A stretch of DNA of 64,000 bases from Sciurus carolinensis (taxonomy: Eukaryota; Chordata; Mammalia; Rodentia; Sciuridae): positions 68,713,440 to 68,777,439 of the forward strand of contig NC_062232.1 of the NCBI RefSeq assembly GCF_902686445.1, given 5' to 3'. How positions within the stretch are numbered: position 1 is the stretch's first letter; each line of letters begins with the position of its first letter. The notes beneath the pieces were generated by a model that saw only the letters and a program-made list of their open reading frames with translations, was not told the DNA's origin and searched no databases. This document shows, in pieces, positions 12,734 to 25,627 of this stretch. The translations under genes and the position numbers were made by a program.

Positions 12734-15700
12734 ATGAACCAAATGACCGGGAATACAAATCATATCTCAGTAATAACCATGAATGTTAATGGCCTGAATT
12801 CATCAATCAGAAGACATAGACTGGCAGATTGGATTAAAAAGAAAGATCCAACAATATGTTGCCTGCAAGAGACTCACCTCATAGAAAGAGATACCCATAG
12901 ACTTAAGGTGAAAGGATGGGGAAAAACATACCATGCACATGGACACAGCAAAAAAGCTGGAGTATCCATCCTCATTTCAGATAATGTGGACTTCAAGCCA
13001 ATGTTAGTCAGAAGGGATAAAGAAGGACATTTCATACTGCTTAAGGGAAGCATAAATCAGCAAGATATAACAATCATAAACATCTATGCCCCAAACAGTG
13101 GCTCATCCATGTATGTCAAACAAATCCTTCTCAATTTTAGAAACCAAATAGACCATAACACAATAATACTAGGTGATTTTAACACGCCTCTCTCACCACT
13201 GGACAGATCTTCCAAACAAAAATTGAACAAAGAAACCATAGATCTCAATAACACAATCAATAATTTAGACTTAACAGACATTTATAGAATATACCATCCA
13301 ACCAAGAGCGAATACACTTTCTTCTCAGCAGCACATGGATCCTTCTCTAAAATAGACCATATATTATGCCACAAAGCTAATGTCAGCAAATACAAGAAGA
13401 TAGAGACACTACCTTGTATTCTATCAGATCATAATGCATTGAAGTTAGAAATAAATGAAAGAGTAAAAAACAGAAACTACTCCAACACCTGGAGATTAAA
13501 CAATATGCTATTATATGATGAATGGATAACAGAAGATATTAGGAAGGAAATTAAAAAATTCTTAGAGGTAAACGAGAACAAAGAAACATCATATCAAATT
13601 CTCTGGGACGCTATGAAAGCAGTACTTAGAGGAAAATTTATTTCATGGAGCGCATTTAATAAAAGAAGTAAACCTCAACAAATAAACGACCTAACACTAC
13701 AGCTCAAAGCCCTAGAAAAAGAAGAACAGACCAACACCAAAAGTAGTAGAAGACAGGAAATAGTTAAACTCAGAGCTGAAATCAACGAAATTGAAACAAA
13801 AGAAACAATACAAAAAATTGACAAAATAAATAGTTGGTTCTTCGAAAAATAAACAAATTGATAAACCTTTAGTCACACTAACAAAGAGAAGACGAGAGAA
13901 AACCCAAATCACTAAAATTCGGAATGAACAAGGAAATATCACAACAGACACGACTGAAATACAAAACATAATTAGAAGCTATTTTGAAAATCTATACTCC
14001 ACAAAATAGAAAATTTCAAAGACATCAACAGGTTTCTAAGAGACATATGAATTGCCTAAACTGAAGGAGGAGGACATACACAATTTAAATAGACCAATTT
14101 CAAGTAATGAAATAGAAGAAGTCATCAAAAGCCTACCAACAATGAAAAGTTCAGGACCAGATGGGTTCTCAGCCGAGTTCTACAAAACCTATAAAGAAGA
14201 GCTCATTCCAATACTTCTCAAAGTATTCCATAAAATAGAAGAGGAGGGAATCCTCCCAAAGTCATTCTATGAAGCCAATATTACCCTGATACCTAAACCA
14301 GACAGAGACACATCGAGGAAAGAAAATTTCAGACCAATATCCTTAATGAACATCGATGCAAAAATTCTCAACAAAATTTTAGCAAATCGCATACAAAAAC
14401 ATATTAAAAAGATAGTGCACCATGATCAAGTGGGTTTCATCCCAGGATGCAAGGTTGGTTCAACATCAGGAAATCAATAAATGTCATTCACCATATCAAT
14501 AGACTTAAAGTCAAGAATCACATGATTATTTTAATAGATGCAGAGAAAGCATTTGATAAAATACAGCATCCCTTCATGCTCAAAACACTAGAAAAAATAG
14601 GGATAGTGGGAACATTCCTTAACATTGTAAAGGCCATCTATGCTAAGCCCATGGCTAATATCATTCTAAATAGTGAAAAACTGAAAGCATTCCCCCTTAA
14701 AACTGGAACAAGGCAGGGATGCCCTCTTTCACCACTTCTTTTCAATATTGTCCTTGAAACTCTAGCCAGAGCAATTAGACAGACCAAAGAAATTAAAGGG
14801 ATACGAATAGGAAAAGAAGAACTCATACTATCCCTATTTGCTGATGATATGATTGTATACGTAGAGGAACCAGGAAATTCCACCAGAAAACTTTTACATC
14901 TCATTAGTGAATTCAGTAAAGTAGCGGGATATAAGATCAATGCACATAAATCTAAGGCATTTTTATACATAAGTGATGAATCTTCAGAAAGAGAAATTAG
15001 GAAAACTACCCCATTCACAATAGCTTCAAAAAAAAATAAAATACTTGGGAATCAATCTCACAAAAGAGGTGAAAGATCTCTACAATGAGAACTACAGAAC
15101 ACTAAAGAAAGAAATTAAAGAAAACCTTAGAAGATGGAAAGATCTCCCATGTTCTTGGATAGGAAGAATTAATATTGTCAAAATGGCCATACTACCAAAA
15201 GTGCTATACAGATTCAACGCAATTCCAATTAAAATCCCAATGATGTACCTTACAGAAATAGAGCAAGCAATTATGAAATTCATCTGGAAGAATAAGAAAC
15301 CCAGAATAGTTAAAGCAATCCTTGGCAGAAAGAGTGAAGCAGGGGGTATCGCAATACCAGATCTTCAACACTAATACAAAGCAATAGTAACAAAAACGGC
15401 ATGGTATTGGTACCAAAATAGAAAGGTGGATCAATGGTACAGAATAGAGGACACGGACACAAACCCAAATAAATACAATTTTCTCATACTAGACAAAGGT
15501 TCCAACAATATGCAATGGAGAAAAGATAGCCTCTTCAACAAATGGTGCTGGGAGAATTGGAAATCCATATGCAACAGAATGAAACTAAACCCATATCTCT
15601 CACCATGCACGAAACTAAACTCAAAATGGTTTAAGGATCTCGGAATCAGACCAGAGACCTTGCATCTTATAGAAGAAGAAGGTCCAAATCTTCAACTTGT

Positions 15701-16538
15701 TGGCTTAGGATCAGACTTCCTCAACAGGACCCCCATAGCACAGGAAATAAAAGTAAGAATTAATAACTGGGATAGATTCAAACTAAAAAGCTTTCTCTCA
15801 GCAAAGGAAACTATCAGCAATGTGAGGAAAGAGCCTACAGAGTGGGAGAAAATCTTTGCCAATCATACTTCAGATAGAGCACTAATCTCCAGAATCTATA
15901 AAGAACTCAAGAAACTCTACACCAAGAATACAAATAATCCAATCGACAAATGGGCTAAGGAAATGAATAGACACTTCACAGATGAAGATCTACAAGCAAT
16001 CAACAAACATATGGAAAAATGTTCAACATCTCTAGTAATAAGAGAAATGCAAATCAAAACTACCCTAAGATTCCATCTCACCCCAATTAGAATGGCGATT
16101 ATCAAGAATACAAGCAACAACAGGTGTTGGCGAGGATGTGGGGAGAAAGGTACACTCATACATTGCTGGTGGGGCTGCAAATTAGTGCAGCCACTCTGGA
16201 AAGCAGTGTGGAGACTCCTTAGAAAACTCGGAATGGAACCACCATTTGACCCAGCTATCCCACTCCTTGGCCTATACCCAAAGGACTTAAAATCAGCATA
16301 TTACAGAGACACAGCCACATTAATGTTCATAGCTGCTCAGTTCACAACAGCCAGATTGTGGAACCAACCTAGATGTCCTTCAATTGACGAATGGATAAAG
16401 AAAATGTGGTATATATATACAATGGAATATTACTCAGCCATAAAGAATTATAAAATTATGGCATTTGCAGGCAAATGGATGAAACTGGAGAATATCATGC
16501 TAAGTGAGATAAGCCAATCTCAAAAAACCAATGGATGA
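12734..16538 (+). pseudogene. L1 ORF2 (endonuclease and reverse transcriptase), broken
   Basis: ORF2p nicks target DNA and reverse-transcribes L1 RNA. The endonuclease domain (12734-13500) keeps the expected active-site motifs: MNVNGLN, LQETH, IYAPN, GDFN, KIDHIL and SDHNA. The reverse transcriptase keeps FADDM at 14837-14851 plus '[13 protein letters not shown]'. The C-terminal cysteine motif [18 protein letters not shown] is intact. Lesions are a frameshift near 13848 after 'WFFEK', a one-base deletion near 14445 (a second L1 copy at 26309 has the extra G), a frameshift near 15040 and an in-frame TAA at about 15373. The reading frame is closed in several places, so no full protein is expected. 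Confidence 0.93.
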
Positions 16539-16833
16539 ATGATATCGCTAATAAGTGGATGATGACACATAATGGGGTGTGGGAGGGGTTGGTGTTGGGG
16601 TTAGAGGTAGGGTTAGGGAGGGGGACAAGAATGGAGGAAGGAAGGACTGTATAGAGGGAAAAGAGGGGCGGGAGGGGTGGGAGGGGAAGGGAAAAAAATA
16701 ACAGAATGAATCAAACAACATTACCTTATGTAAATTTATGATTACACAAATGGTATGCCTTTATGCCATGTACAAACAGAGAAACAACATGTATCCCATT
16801 TGTTTACATTAAAAATAAAAAAAAAATAAAAAA
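16539..16833 (+). other. L1 3'UTR with G-rich tract and A-rich tail
   Basis: After the ORF2 stop comes a G-rich block at about 16573-16695 with many GGG runs and a few TTAGGG-like words, then an AT-rich section and an A-rich tail. Rodent and human L1 3'UTRs commonly contain such G-quadruplex-prone tracts. Confidence 0.85.
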
Positions 16834-16850
16834 AAAGAACTCAAAAAACA
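16834..16850 (+). repeat. Right target-site duplication of the full-length L1
   Basis: Exact second copy of the 17-base word at 9970-9986, directly abutting the L1 A-tail. Confidence 0.95.
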
Positions 16851-17730
16851 TAACATCAAAAAATCAAATAACCCAATAATAAACAGGCAAAGGAACTGAA
16901 CAGACACTTCACAGAAGAAATATGAATGGTCAACAAATATATGAAAAAAATGTTCATCATCACTAGCAATTAAAGAAATGAAAATTAAAACTATACTGAG
17001 ATTTCATCTCACCACAGTCAGAATGACAATTTTCAAGGATACAATTAACAATAAATATTGGCAAGGATGTGGGGAATAAGGTACATTCATACATTGCTGG
17101 TGGGACTGCAAATTGGTGCAACCACTCTGGAAAGCATTATGGAGATTCTTCAGAAAACTGAATGAAACCACCATTTGACCCAGTAATCCCACTCCTCAGC
17201 ATATACCCCAAAGACTTAAAATCAATATGCTATAGTGACACTGCCACATCGATGTTCATAGTAACTCAATTCACAATGGCTTAACTATGGAACCATCCTA
17301 GGTGTTCCTCAATAAATGAATGGATAAAAAATGTGGTACATATACACATACTCAGCCATAAAGAATAAAATTATGGCATTTGCCAGTAAATGGATGCTAT
17401 TATGCTAATTGAAATAAGCCAATCACAATAAACCAAAGACCAAGTGTTCTCTCTGGATATGCAGATGCAGACTCACAATAGGTGCGGGGGTGGGGGGAGT
17501 GTAGGTTGACCGGATTGGACAGTGGGAAATGGGGTAAGTGAGGTGGGATGGGAATGGGACAGGCAGTGGAATGAATCAGACATAACTTTCCCATGTTCAC
17601 ATAGGAACATATGACTAATGTAACTTCACATCATGTACAAACACAAGAATTGGAATTTATACTCCATGTAGGTATGATATATCAAAATACATTCTACTGT
17701 AATGTACAACTAAAAAGAACAAATAAAAAA
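16851..17730 (+). mobile_element. Older L1 3' end, right part of the split element
   Basis: Continues the ORF2 C-terminus of the element at 9456-9986 (cysteine region near 17090, then the 'AVWRFF-KLNETTI' remnant) and runs through a 3'UTR to an A-rich end near 17730. Frames are heavily broken. Confidence 0.8.
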
Positions 17731-18510
17731 AGTTTCTTACAAATAACTTACTAGCATCTTATAATATTTTAAACAAGTTTTATTGCCCAGTATTAAGACA
17801 TTTTGAGAGCTCTGACCAACTTAGGGATACCTGTCTACTACAGATGAATTATTGGAAAGATGAATGAGATCATCTATCACTTTCAGAGTGGTCAGCATGT
17901 AAAACTGATTGGAAATATGAAGCATTGGAGCCTTGAAATAAAGTACATTATTTTACTTACTCTAAATGATAATATCTAACTGCCCCACAAAAATTAAGAA
18001 AAAAGTATAACACTGGCAAATCAACATAATTTTTCTCACTACTTTTATTTATATCATTACTATTATAGATTTCGCCTGTTTCCCAATGTTCAAAGCCAAA
18101 CACAAAGACAATTGTAAATTTCTCTTCTGAACCTTAAACCCTAGTCATCATTTAAGATATATAATTTCCCAAAATAGAAATTGAATAATAGTTATAATCT
18201 TGTCTCACTACTCTGAATGCCTTTTTTTCTTAGTCAAAATGATTGCATAGATTGTGGTATGCAATATATGGCTAATGTCCGTAATATATCATCAGATATT
18301 TATTGAGAAATTATTTGCGCCAGGCACTGATGTATAGTTGAAATACTACGGTGAAGAAAACATACATGATACCTACTATAATATGGTTCCCTGAATGGTG
18401 AGAGAGTAGGATAAAAAAAACAACAAAACAAATAAAATGAACACAAATTGTTATAAGTGCTAAAATCAAAGTGGTTGCTGAAACAGGTATTGACAGAAGG
18501 TTGCCTTTGA
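17731..18510. other. AT-rich sequence, no gene seen
   Basis: No coding potential or named repeat recognised. Confidence 0.5.
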
Positions 18511-19200
18511 GAACTTAATATATTTTTGTTGAGTTAAATCTGACTTGTGACCTTTGAATTTTCTGTAACTGGGTATTTTTCTCCTTTAGATTTGGGAAAC
18601 TTTTATGGCAAGTATCTCTTTGAATTAGCTTTCTTCGCATTGGACATTTTCAAGTTCTTCTTGGATCCTAATAACCCAAATATTTGCTCTTTGAATACTG
18701 TCTAAAAGTTCTTAGAAGTTTTCTTCATTCCTATTAATTCTTTTTTATTTTTTCTTAAGTATGTGTTTTTAAATTTCCTTCCTTTGAGTTCTTCTCCTCT
18801 CTGTTTAATCTATCCTGCTATTGATACCTTCTAATATGTTTTAATTTCAGTTAGTGCATTTTTAACTCTATTTTCATTTGATTTTAATTGATTCAAACTC
18901 TCTTAAGATTCTCAGAGTATTGAGTCATTTATCTGTGTTTTCTTCAAGTTCATTGTTTTTTTAAACCAGTTTTTGTTTTCAAAGTTCTCTATTTAAGAAT
19001 TTGCCCATATTGGCTCCTATCTGGCCAGTATCTGGTCCCTTATTTTGACTGTTAGGTAATTTTATGTTTTTCCAAGCCTCTTGATGCTTAGTGCATGATG
19101 CCATCTGGGCACTAAAGGATTCGGTATTTATTCCAGTCTTCAAAATCTAATTTTGTTTGTGTTTTTCTTTCCAGAAACTGTAAGAAGACTGTTAATTTTC
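18511..19200 (-). mobile_element. Ancient L1/HAL1 ORF1-region remnant, antisense
   Basis: The T-rich, TTCTT/TTTGA-rich plus-strand text matches in style and order the antisense coiled-coil ORF1 region of old mammalian L1/HAL1 elements ('caagttcttcttggatcc', 'ttcaagttcattgtt'). It is too diverged for any reading frame. The assignment rests on recall of old L1 antisense sequence. Confidence 0.5.
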
Positions 19201-19224
19201 TGAGCCTGTATTCACGTCTTTTTT

Positions 19225-19440
19225 TCAGGGCTGAGGGTGTAATGGGGATTGAACCCAGGGGTACTTAATTGTTAAGCCACATTCTTAGCCCTTTTTAATT
19301 TTTTAATTTTTTTTTGTTTTTGAGACAGGATCTTCCTAAATTGCTTAGGGCCTTGCTACATTTCTGAGTCTGCCTTTGAACTTGCAGTCATCCTGCCTCA
19401 GCATCCCGAGCCACTAGGCATATGCCTCCAGGCCCAGAGA
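19225..19440 (-). repeat. B1-dID composite SINE (antisense)
   Basis: Plus-strand order is ID half (ggggattgaacccaggggta...cttagccc), T-rich linker, 'gagacagg' and B1-like half (gcctcagcatcccgagcc...ggcccag). It lies between ancient antisense L1 parts. Confidence 0.85.
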
Positions 19441-20872
19441 GCTTGTATTCACTTTTGTTATTTCAGCAATACATGGCACTTACATCCAAGTTAGCTGTGA
19501 GTTCATTGTTGGTATATTATCACTGTTTCAGCATTAGAGGGCAATCCAACCTCGGGGTTGCCCCATGTCTACAGTTGGTGCGTTCAGCATAAATCAGGGA
19601 AGTACCTTAATAGGGTACTCTATCCCCATCAGCCTCTACCTTGAGTTAGTTTAGGCCCAGATACCTTACCTAGTTGATAGCCTTTGGTGGACACTGTGGA
19701 ATAATGCTCAGTTCCGGGAAGACTCACTATGGAGGGACAACCCCTGGTTCCTGTGCCACACCTGTGGCCACCAACACCAGAAAGCTATATTACATTCTGA
19801 GGCCACAGGCTGCCAAGACCTTCATATCACATAGCTATGGGCTGACTACTGCTGAATGAAGTCTACTTGTGGCCCAGGACTGCTACAACAAGCCACAGGT
19901 GATGCTGGCCAGAATTGAAGTCCAATATACTATGACAATATGCCTTCACCTATATCCTACAGTAGAGCTGTTCCAGTTAGAACCATATGTTAGGACTGGC
20001 CCAGGGAAGGGGGTTGTTGCAATCTGTTCAGTATTAAGTTTCACTAGTCTGACATTGAGTTGCAATAGAAAATCCTGGGCTAACTACCTTGTCCTACCCT
20101 TATTGAATGGAGTTTTGATTCATGCTTTGCTGGCTATTGGGTTAGTGTTGTTGGTGAAGGCAGTTCCCTGGCCTCCATGGATGATGCTAGGCTAGGTTAT
20201 GCCTGTGTTTCACATCTACAAGGACCCATATAGTCTTGGAGGTGCACTGATGCTCATTAGACAACTGGCAGTGATGTATGTCAAAACATGAGTACATCAT
20301 ATTGGGGCCCAAGTCTATACTTGGTGCTAGAGTCAATCTATAGGCTCTGTCTATAGGCACTTGCCCAGGGATAGCTGTGTTGCAATAGGGTAGAGGACAG
20401 GTAATAGAAATAGTCCCTTGACTGCCAACTGTGTAATACCAAAGATTCACAGTCACAGGGAGATTCATGGTCTGGGAAGGGGGTGTCCCAAATGCACTCT
20501 GATGCTTAAAATAATACAGGCTAAAATTTGAGTCTTTCCATTAGTGGAAAAAATTTACCTGAAATGGGACAAGTCTGGTTTCTATCTGTAAATTCTGGGC
20601 TAGGTATGGGAATTTGGTTCGTGCCTGGTTTTGGGTTTCACTGCTCTAAGACAAAGTCTTGTGTTAGAATTCGTGCCCTATTCCCCTTTGAGTGGAATCC
20701 AGTTCTTCCCTCTGCTGCTGGTGATTGTGGGAGGGGAAGTAGAAGCAGTCATTCATCTTGCTAACCAGTTCAGTTTGTGGTTTTGGAGCTGTGTGTAGGA
20801 GTCATGGCACTGTGCCTGGGACTGGGTTTCACCATGTTAAGCCTGATACTGGATTTTAAGGTTAAGAACTTG
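19441..20872 (-). other. Medium-GC sequence, possibly an ancient antisense L1 5'UTR
   Basis: About 1.4 kb that are less AT-rich than the flanks, with short unconvincing ORFs on both strands (for example 19674-19859 and 19869-20195). It follows the antisense ORF1-like remnant, which is where an old L1 5'UTR would lie on this strand. I do not recognise a gene. Exaptation or an unrelated unique sequence cannot be excluded. Confidence 0.35.
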
Positions 20873-21290
20873 TTATGGTTTGAATATAAGGTCTCACATT
20901 AGCCTCTGGATTAATGCAGGAATGTTCAGAGGTGAATCAATTGGATTGTGAGAGCTGTAACCTAATCAGTTTATCCAAGTTTGAAAGGACTGCTGGGTGA
21001 TAACTGTGGACAGGTATGGTTGCAGGAGGTGGGTCACTAGCGGCATGACTTAAAAGGGTTTATCTTCCCTACAGCCACCATCCCTTTCTTTTTCCTGGAC
21101 ACCATGAGTGGAGGAGTTTCCTTCTTCCATGCCCTCCCACTATTATTTCTCTTTCACCTTTGTTGTAGAGCAATGGATTCAGTCAACAATGGGCTAAACC
21201 TCTGTAACCGTGAGCAAAATAAACTTTCCATCCTCTAACCTTTTTTTGTCAGTTATTTTGGTCATAATGATGCAAAGCTCACTAACACAG
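20873..21290 (+). mobile_element. MaLR (ORR1/MT-like) solo LTR
   Basis: Starts 'gttatggtttgaatataagg' and ends 'ttttggtcataatgatgcaaagctcactaaca'. It contains 'taaccgtgagcaaaataaac', where the polyadenylation signal of these LTRs lies. It aligns with the copy at 34694-35122. Confidence 0.8.
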
Positions 21291-21435
21291 GCCTGGAAAT
21301 AATGCCCTCTCCCTTCCCTAAATAGAAAAGTAGTCTCTCCATGTTATTAAGACGTGGGAAAGGATGATACAAGTAATGTTTTCCATCCCACCTTCTTCAA
21401 TGTATAATTTAATTTGGAATCATAGGTTAATGCAT

Positions 21436-21652
21436 TTGTTTTTTTTTTTCTCTTATTACTGGAGATTAAACATCCACTTAACCACTGAGCCACATCACCA
21501 GCCCATTTTACTATTTAACAGGGAGACTGTGTCTCACTAAATTTATTAGGGTCTCACTAAGTTGCTGAGGCTGGGTTTGAAATTTCCATCCTACTTCCTG
21601 AGCTTCCTGAGCTGCTGGGATTATAGATGTGCACCAGTGCACCTGCTTGCTA
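21436..21652 (-). repeat. B1-dID composite SINE (antisense)
   Basis: Reversed A-tail (T run at 21438), ID half ending 'cacatcaccagccc' and B1-like half ending 'gtgcacctgctt'. It has a small internal duplication of 'gtctcactaa'. Confidence 0.8.
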
Positions 21653-21859
21653 ATGCATTTCTTGATGTTTTCTATAAGACTTTGTTATAATGTCAGGTGC
21701 ACAGAGTAAATATAGTCACTTTCTTTAGCTCAGGGAAATCATCATTGTAGCCTGTGCAAAGACTTCCCTTTCTCTTGTTCATTCATTCCTTTATATCTCT
21801 ATCTGACCTGTATCTATATCTCTTCTCACCTTCTCACCCCTTCCCGTCAACTGTTCTTT

Positions 21860-22012
21860 CTTTTTTTTTTCTTTTTGTGTATGTATGTGTTTGTTACTGG
21901 GGATTTATCCCAGGGATTCTTTACTGCTGAGGCTCACCTCAAATTTACAATCCTCCTGCCTCATCCTCCCGAACTGCTAGGATTAAAGATGTGTGCCACC
22001 ATACCCAGAACC
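21860..22012 (-). repeat. Shortened composite SINE (antisense)
   Basis: T-rich start, 'ttactggggatttatcccaggg' ID-like start, then an early jump to the B1-like half ('gctaggattaaagatgtgtgccacc'). The middle is deleted. Confidence 0.7.
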
Positions 22013-22559
22013 ATCAACTATTCTCACCTGAATTATATGTATTTTTTGCATTTCTGAAGATTTATCATAATTTACATGAATAGCATTCTATGTCTCATTA
22101 ATGACAGTTTTACCCAGCACTAATTTTTATATTTTTTAAAAGTTTTGAGACAATTTTATTTTGCATGTTTATATACTGTTTTAAAGAATACTTCTAAACA
22201 TTTACATGTAAATTTTTATAAAGTTTATTTGGAATGATTGTAGATTTACTAAGTGTTGAAAATAATATAAAGAATTCTATATACTCTTCCCCTAATTTTC
22301 TCTTATGTAACATCTTATATAGCCATAGAATATTTATCAAAGTTAACAAAGTAGTATTATGATGACAAAATTTCTAAACAACATACAGTTAGAATCTTAT
22401 CATTTTTTTCACTAATATACCAGAAGCCCACATTGCATTTAGACATCATGTCTCCTTAGATTTTCCTATATGATAGTTTCTCAGTCTTTCCTTCTTTGTA
22501 TATTTGTGGTCATGACACTTTTGGAAAACACTGGTCAGGTATTTTAACTAATTTTTTTT
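22013..22559. other. AT-rich sequence, no gene seen
   Basis: Old L1 3'UTR is possible, but I recognise no gene or clear repeat. Confidence 0.4.
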
Positions 22560-23510
22560 TTAAATTTTACAAATAGAAACATATTCATTGTATACATGGT
22601 GTTTTGAATATGTATACATTGCTAAATGGCTAAAGTGAACTCATAAACATATTTATCCCACATACTTACTATTTTCTCTGTGCATCAATTTATTATTAGT
22701 GTGTTATAATTATACATAACAGTGGGATTCATTGTTAAATATTTGTATATGCATGAAACAAAATTTGGTCCATTTCCTTTAGCAATTTGCACAAATGCAA
22801 TACATCATTACTATCTCTAGTCACCATGTTGTGTTATGGGTGCAACTTAAGAACAGACCGATCACCACTGAGAAGTCCAAATTTGAGAGTCTTTATTAGG
22901 CCAGCCGCCTGACTGTCTCACGCAATGCCCCAAAAAATGGCTATTGGGAGAAGAGTCCTGGCCATAGGGTTGTAGGGGTTCTTATACCAAAAATCACATT
23001 AATCATGTGTCTGTTGCTATGATTCAAAATTACACATTAACATCATGAGATCATCGACAGAGGGGGAAGTGGGTCAAAATGACCCTTACCTAGGTACAAA
23101 CTAAAGAATGGTTACTAACATCCACACAATCACTGTTCACATGGTACATTGTTGAGGAGCAATAGGAATCAAAAGAGAACAATTTTTCTTTACATAGGAA
23201 TTGTTATTCTGTATTGTTAAACATGTCACACTAAGTAACTGATGATGGTTACAGAGGCTGGGTGTTCCCATGGGAGAAGCTTATTTCCTACATAACATGG
23301 AGTCTTAGAGCAAAATGGAGTCTGTTTAGTCATTTCCCTTAGAGTCTAGCCTATAACATTCTCATGGAGCCAGATCTGTCAGTCCATCACAGTTGTACAA
23401 TAAATCTCTTGAAATTCACCCCCGCATTCTAACTGAAATGTTCTATTATTTGAAAAAAATCTCCCTGTACTAGCTCCTAGTAATAGTTAGGCATTTTGTG
23501 AAATGTCCCT
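22560..23510 (-). mobile_element. Old L1 3'UTR, antisense, split by an LTR
   Basis: The text around 22565-22690 (cattgtatacatggtg...gtatacattgctaaatggctaaa) is antisense L1MA-type 3'UTR. It continues after the LTR at 23400-23510 ('gcattctaactgaaatg'). It is probably the 3' end of the large ancient antisense L1 whose ORF2 remains begin near 24420. Confidence 0.55.
22832..23391 (-). mobile_element. Solo LTR, class I ERV-like, with 4-bp TSD
   Basis: A 560-bp unit with TG...CA ends and the flanking direct repeat 'gttg' at 22828-22831 and 23392-23395. It carries an AATAAA signal on the minus strand (near 22891), so transcription would run leftward. A 4-bp TSD fits class I (gammaretrovirus-like) integration. 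It is closely similar to 33175-33678 and splits L1 3'UTR sequence. Confidence 0.75.
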
Positions 23511-23894
23511 TAATTTGAGCTTTTCTGATGTTTTCTAATAATTAGATTGAGGTTATTTTTGTGATGAATTCTACAGTGCTGAGTATTCTTCTCAGTGCAT
23601 CATGACAGGGGTATATAATAATGATATGTTTTATTGGTAATATTCTCATCAACATTGTGTAATAGTTACTTTTGTTGCACATCTTAAAAATGCTTACTTA
23701 GCATTGACAGTGTTTTTTGTTGCATTTTGGATTGGTTTTCTCTTTTGTTTAAACTTATAGGTATAATGTAGTATTCACTGTGTTTTAAATTTGAGTTTCC
23801 CTAATGATAGATGATGCTGATTATCTTTTTAATGTGCCTGTTTACCATTCATATCTTCTTTGATGGATCATCTATTCTGATTTTGTGCCCAACA

Positions 23895-24420
23895 AAAGAA
23901 AAATAGAGGGATACAAAATTTTAGTTACATATTAAGAATAAGTCCAAGAGTTGGGTGTGGTAGGGCACACCTGTAATCCTAGTGGCTTGGGAGCCTGAGG
24001 CAAGAGGATTAAGAATTCAAAGTCAACCTCAGCAAAAGCAAGGATTAGCAAGCTCAATAAGCAACTCAGTGAGACCCTGTCTTTATATAAAATACAAAAA
24101 AAGGGCTGGGGATGTGGCTCAGTGATTGAGTGTCCCTGAGTTCAATGCTAGGTACACCCACACCAAAAAAACAAGAATAAGTCCAAGAGACCCACTGTAT
24201 AGCTTTTGACTATAGGAAATAACAATGCATTATATTCTTGAAAGTTGCTGGGAGTAAATATATTTTAAGTATTCTCACCACAAAAAAGTATGTGAGGTAA
24301 TACATATGTTAATTACCTAAATTTAGCCATTCCGCCATGTATATATATTTCAGAAGAAGTTATATGCACTAAATATGTACAAATTTTATTTACCAAATAA
24401 TATATTTTGAAAATAGGAGG
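23895..24420 (+). mobile_element. L1 3'UTR fragment, sense, carrying a SINE insertion
   Basis: 'gttacatattaagaataag' and then, after the SINE, 'ctgtatagctttt...gctgggagtaaatatattttaagtattctcaccac' match the sense 3'UTR of old L1s. The SINE at 23951-24172 splits it. Confidence 0.55.
23951..24172 (+). repeat. B1-dID composite SINE with 17-bp TSD
   Basis: The B1-like half (gggtgtggtagggcacacctgtaat) is followed by the ID half (gggctggggatgtggctcagtg) and an A-rich tail. Perfect direct repeats 'aagaataagtccaagag' flank it at 23934-23950 and 24173-24189. The ID half keeps recognisable polymerase III A- and B-box-like regions. Confidence 0.93.
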
Positions 24421-25070
24421 TGGTTGGTTTTATTAATTTTTTTGAGTTGTTCAGATAATCTGGGTGCAATCCATTTTGTCAGAAATGTAATTTAAAACAT
24501 TTTCTCAGTTTCTGGTTTATATTTCATTCTCTGAATAAAGTATTTCATAAAAAAAAGTATTTTAAAATTTTATTGAAGCCCAACTTATCTACATTTGACT
24601 TTATAGTCATGTTTTTGATATTTTATACAAAATGCAAAGATCAACTCATATTGTCAAAAAATTTCTCCTGTTTTATTCTACAAAGTTTATAGTTTTATAT
24701 TTTGCATTTAAGTCTATCATCCATTTTACATTATTAGTATATAATTTGTGAGTTATAGGTAAAGGTTCTTTTTACACGTTTTCAATTGTTTCAATACAAT
24801 TTGTTCAGAATACTATCCTTCATCATCTGAATTACCTTACTTTGTCAAAAATTAGCTCTCTCATGCCTAAAAAATGTATACTTTTAAAGGGCAAATAGTT
24901 TATTATTGTAAGCAAATTATAGCTCAACAATAATTAAAAATTAAAAGAAAAATAGCTGACTGTGTCTGTGGTTTTACTTTTAGGCACTTTGTTCTATTCC
25001 ATTAATATATTTGTTTGCACTTACTCCAAAAGCACACTGCGTTAATTATTGTAGCTTCATAACAATTCTT

Positions 25071-25152
25071 TTTGTGGTGCTGGGGATTGAACCCAGGACC
25101 TTGTGCTTGTAAGGCAAGCACTCTACCAACTGAGCTATCTCCCCAGCCCACC
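25071..25152 (-). repeat. ID SINE (antisense) with 14-bp TSD
   Basis: tRNA-like ID element: plus-strand 'tggggattgaacccagg...gagctatctccccagcc'. Exact flanking repeats 'tcataacaattctt' lie at 25057-25070 and 25153-25166. Low divergence suggests a fairly recent insertion. Confidence 0.93.
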
Positions 25153-25627
25153 TCATAACAATTCTTGAAATTGGGTCTGTATTTCAAAGAACTAACTTTG
25201 ATTTTTGTTTATTTTCTCTACTCTTTTTATGTTTTCAATTTAATCTCTGTTTACTATTAGTTATTCTTCCTCTGTGCTTTGGGCTTAATTTGCTCTTTGC
25301 AGTTTACTTATTACTCATTGAGGGTTCCTTTTCTTCTGATATAGTCACATAACATTTCAAATTTCCCTTTAAGCATTTCACAACTTTTAATATGTTGTAT
25401 TTTGCTTTTGTTCAAAGCAATTTTTTTATTTCCCCTTACACATTTTTCTTTGATCTATGACTTATGTAGAAGTATGCTTTTTAAGTTTTAAAATATTTTG
25501 GGATTTTATAAATATCTTTCTGTTATTGAAATCTGGTTAAATTTCACTATGGTCTGAGAGTCTACTATTATATATTTTTATTGCTTTAATTTTGTGGAGA
25601 CGTACTTTATTGCCCCCAAGTTATTCT

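Larger units (their letters stand above)
9987..16833 (+). mobile_element. Full-length LINE-1, structurally complete but with broken ORFs
   Basis: The element has a GC-rich 5'UTR (9987-11606), ORF1 (11607-12650), a short AATA-repeat linker, ORF2 (12734-16538), a G-rich 3'UTR and an A-rich tail ending at 16833. Perfect 17-bp direct repeats flank it. It interrupts an older L1. At least five small lesions break the frames: two in ORF1, and in ORF2 frameshifts near 13848, 14445 and 15040 plus a stop at about 15373. It therefore cannot encode full proteins as it stands, though few lesions separate it from an intact copy, so it is relatively young. Confidence 0.93.

Noticed and set aside
19674..20195. 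Possible small genes in the medium-GC block
   Set aside because: Short frames without recognisable domains; position fits an old L1 5'UTR better. Kept only as an unassigned region.
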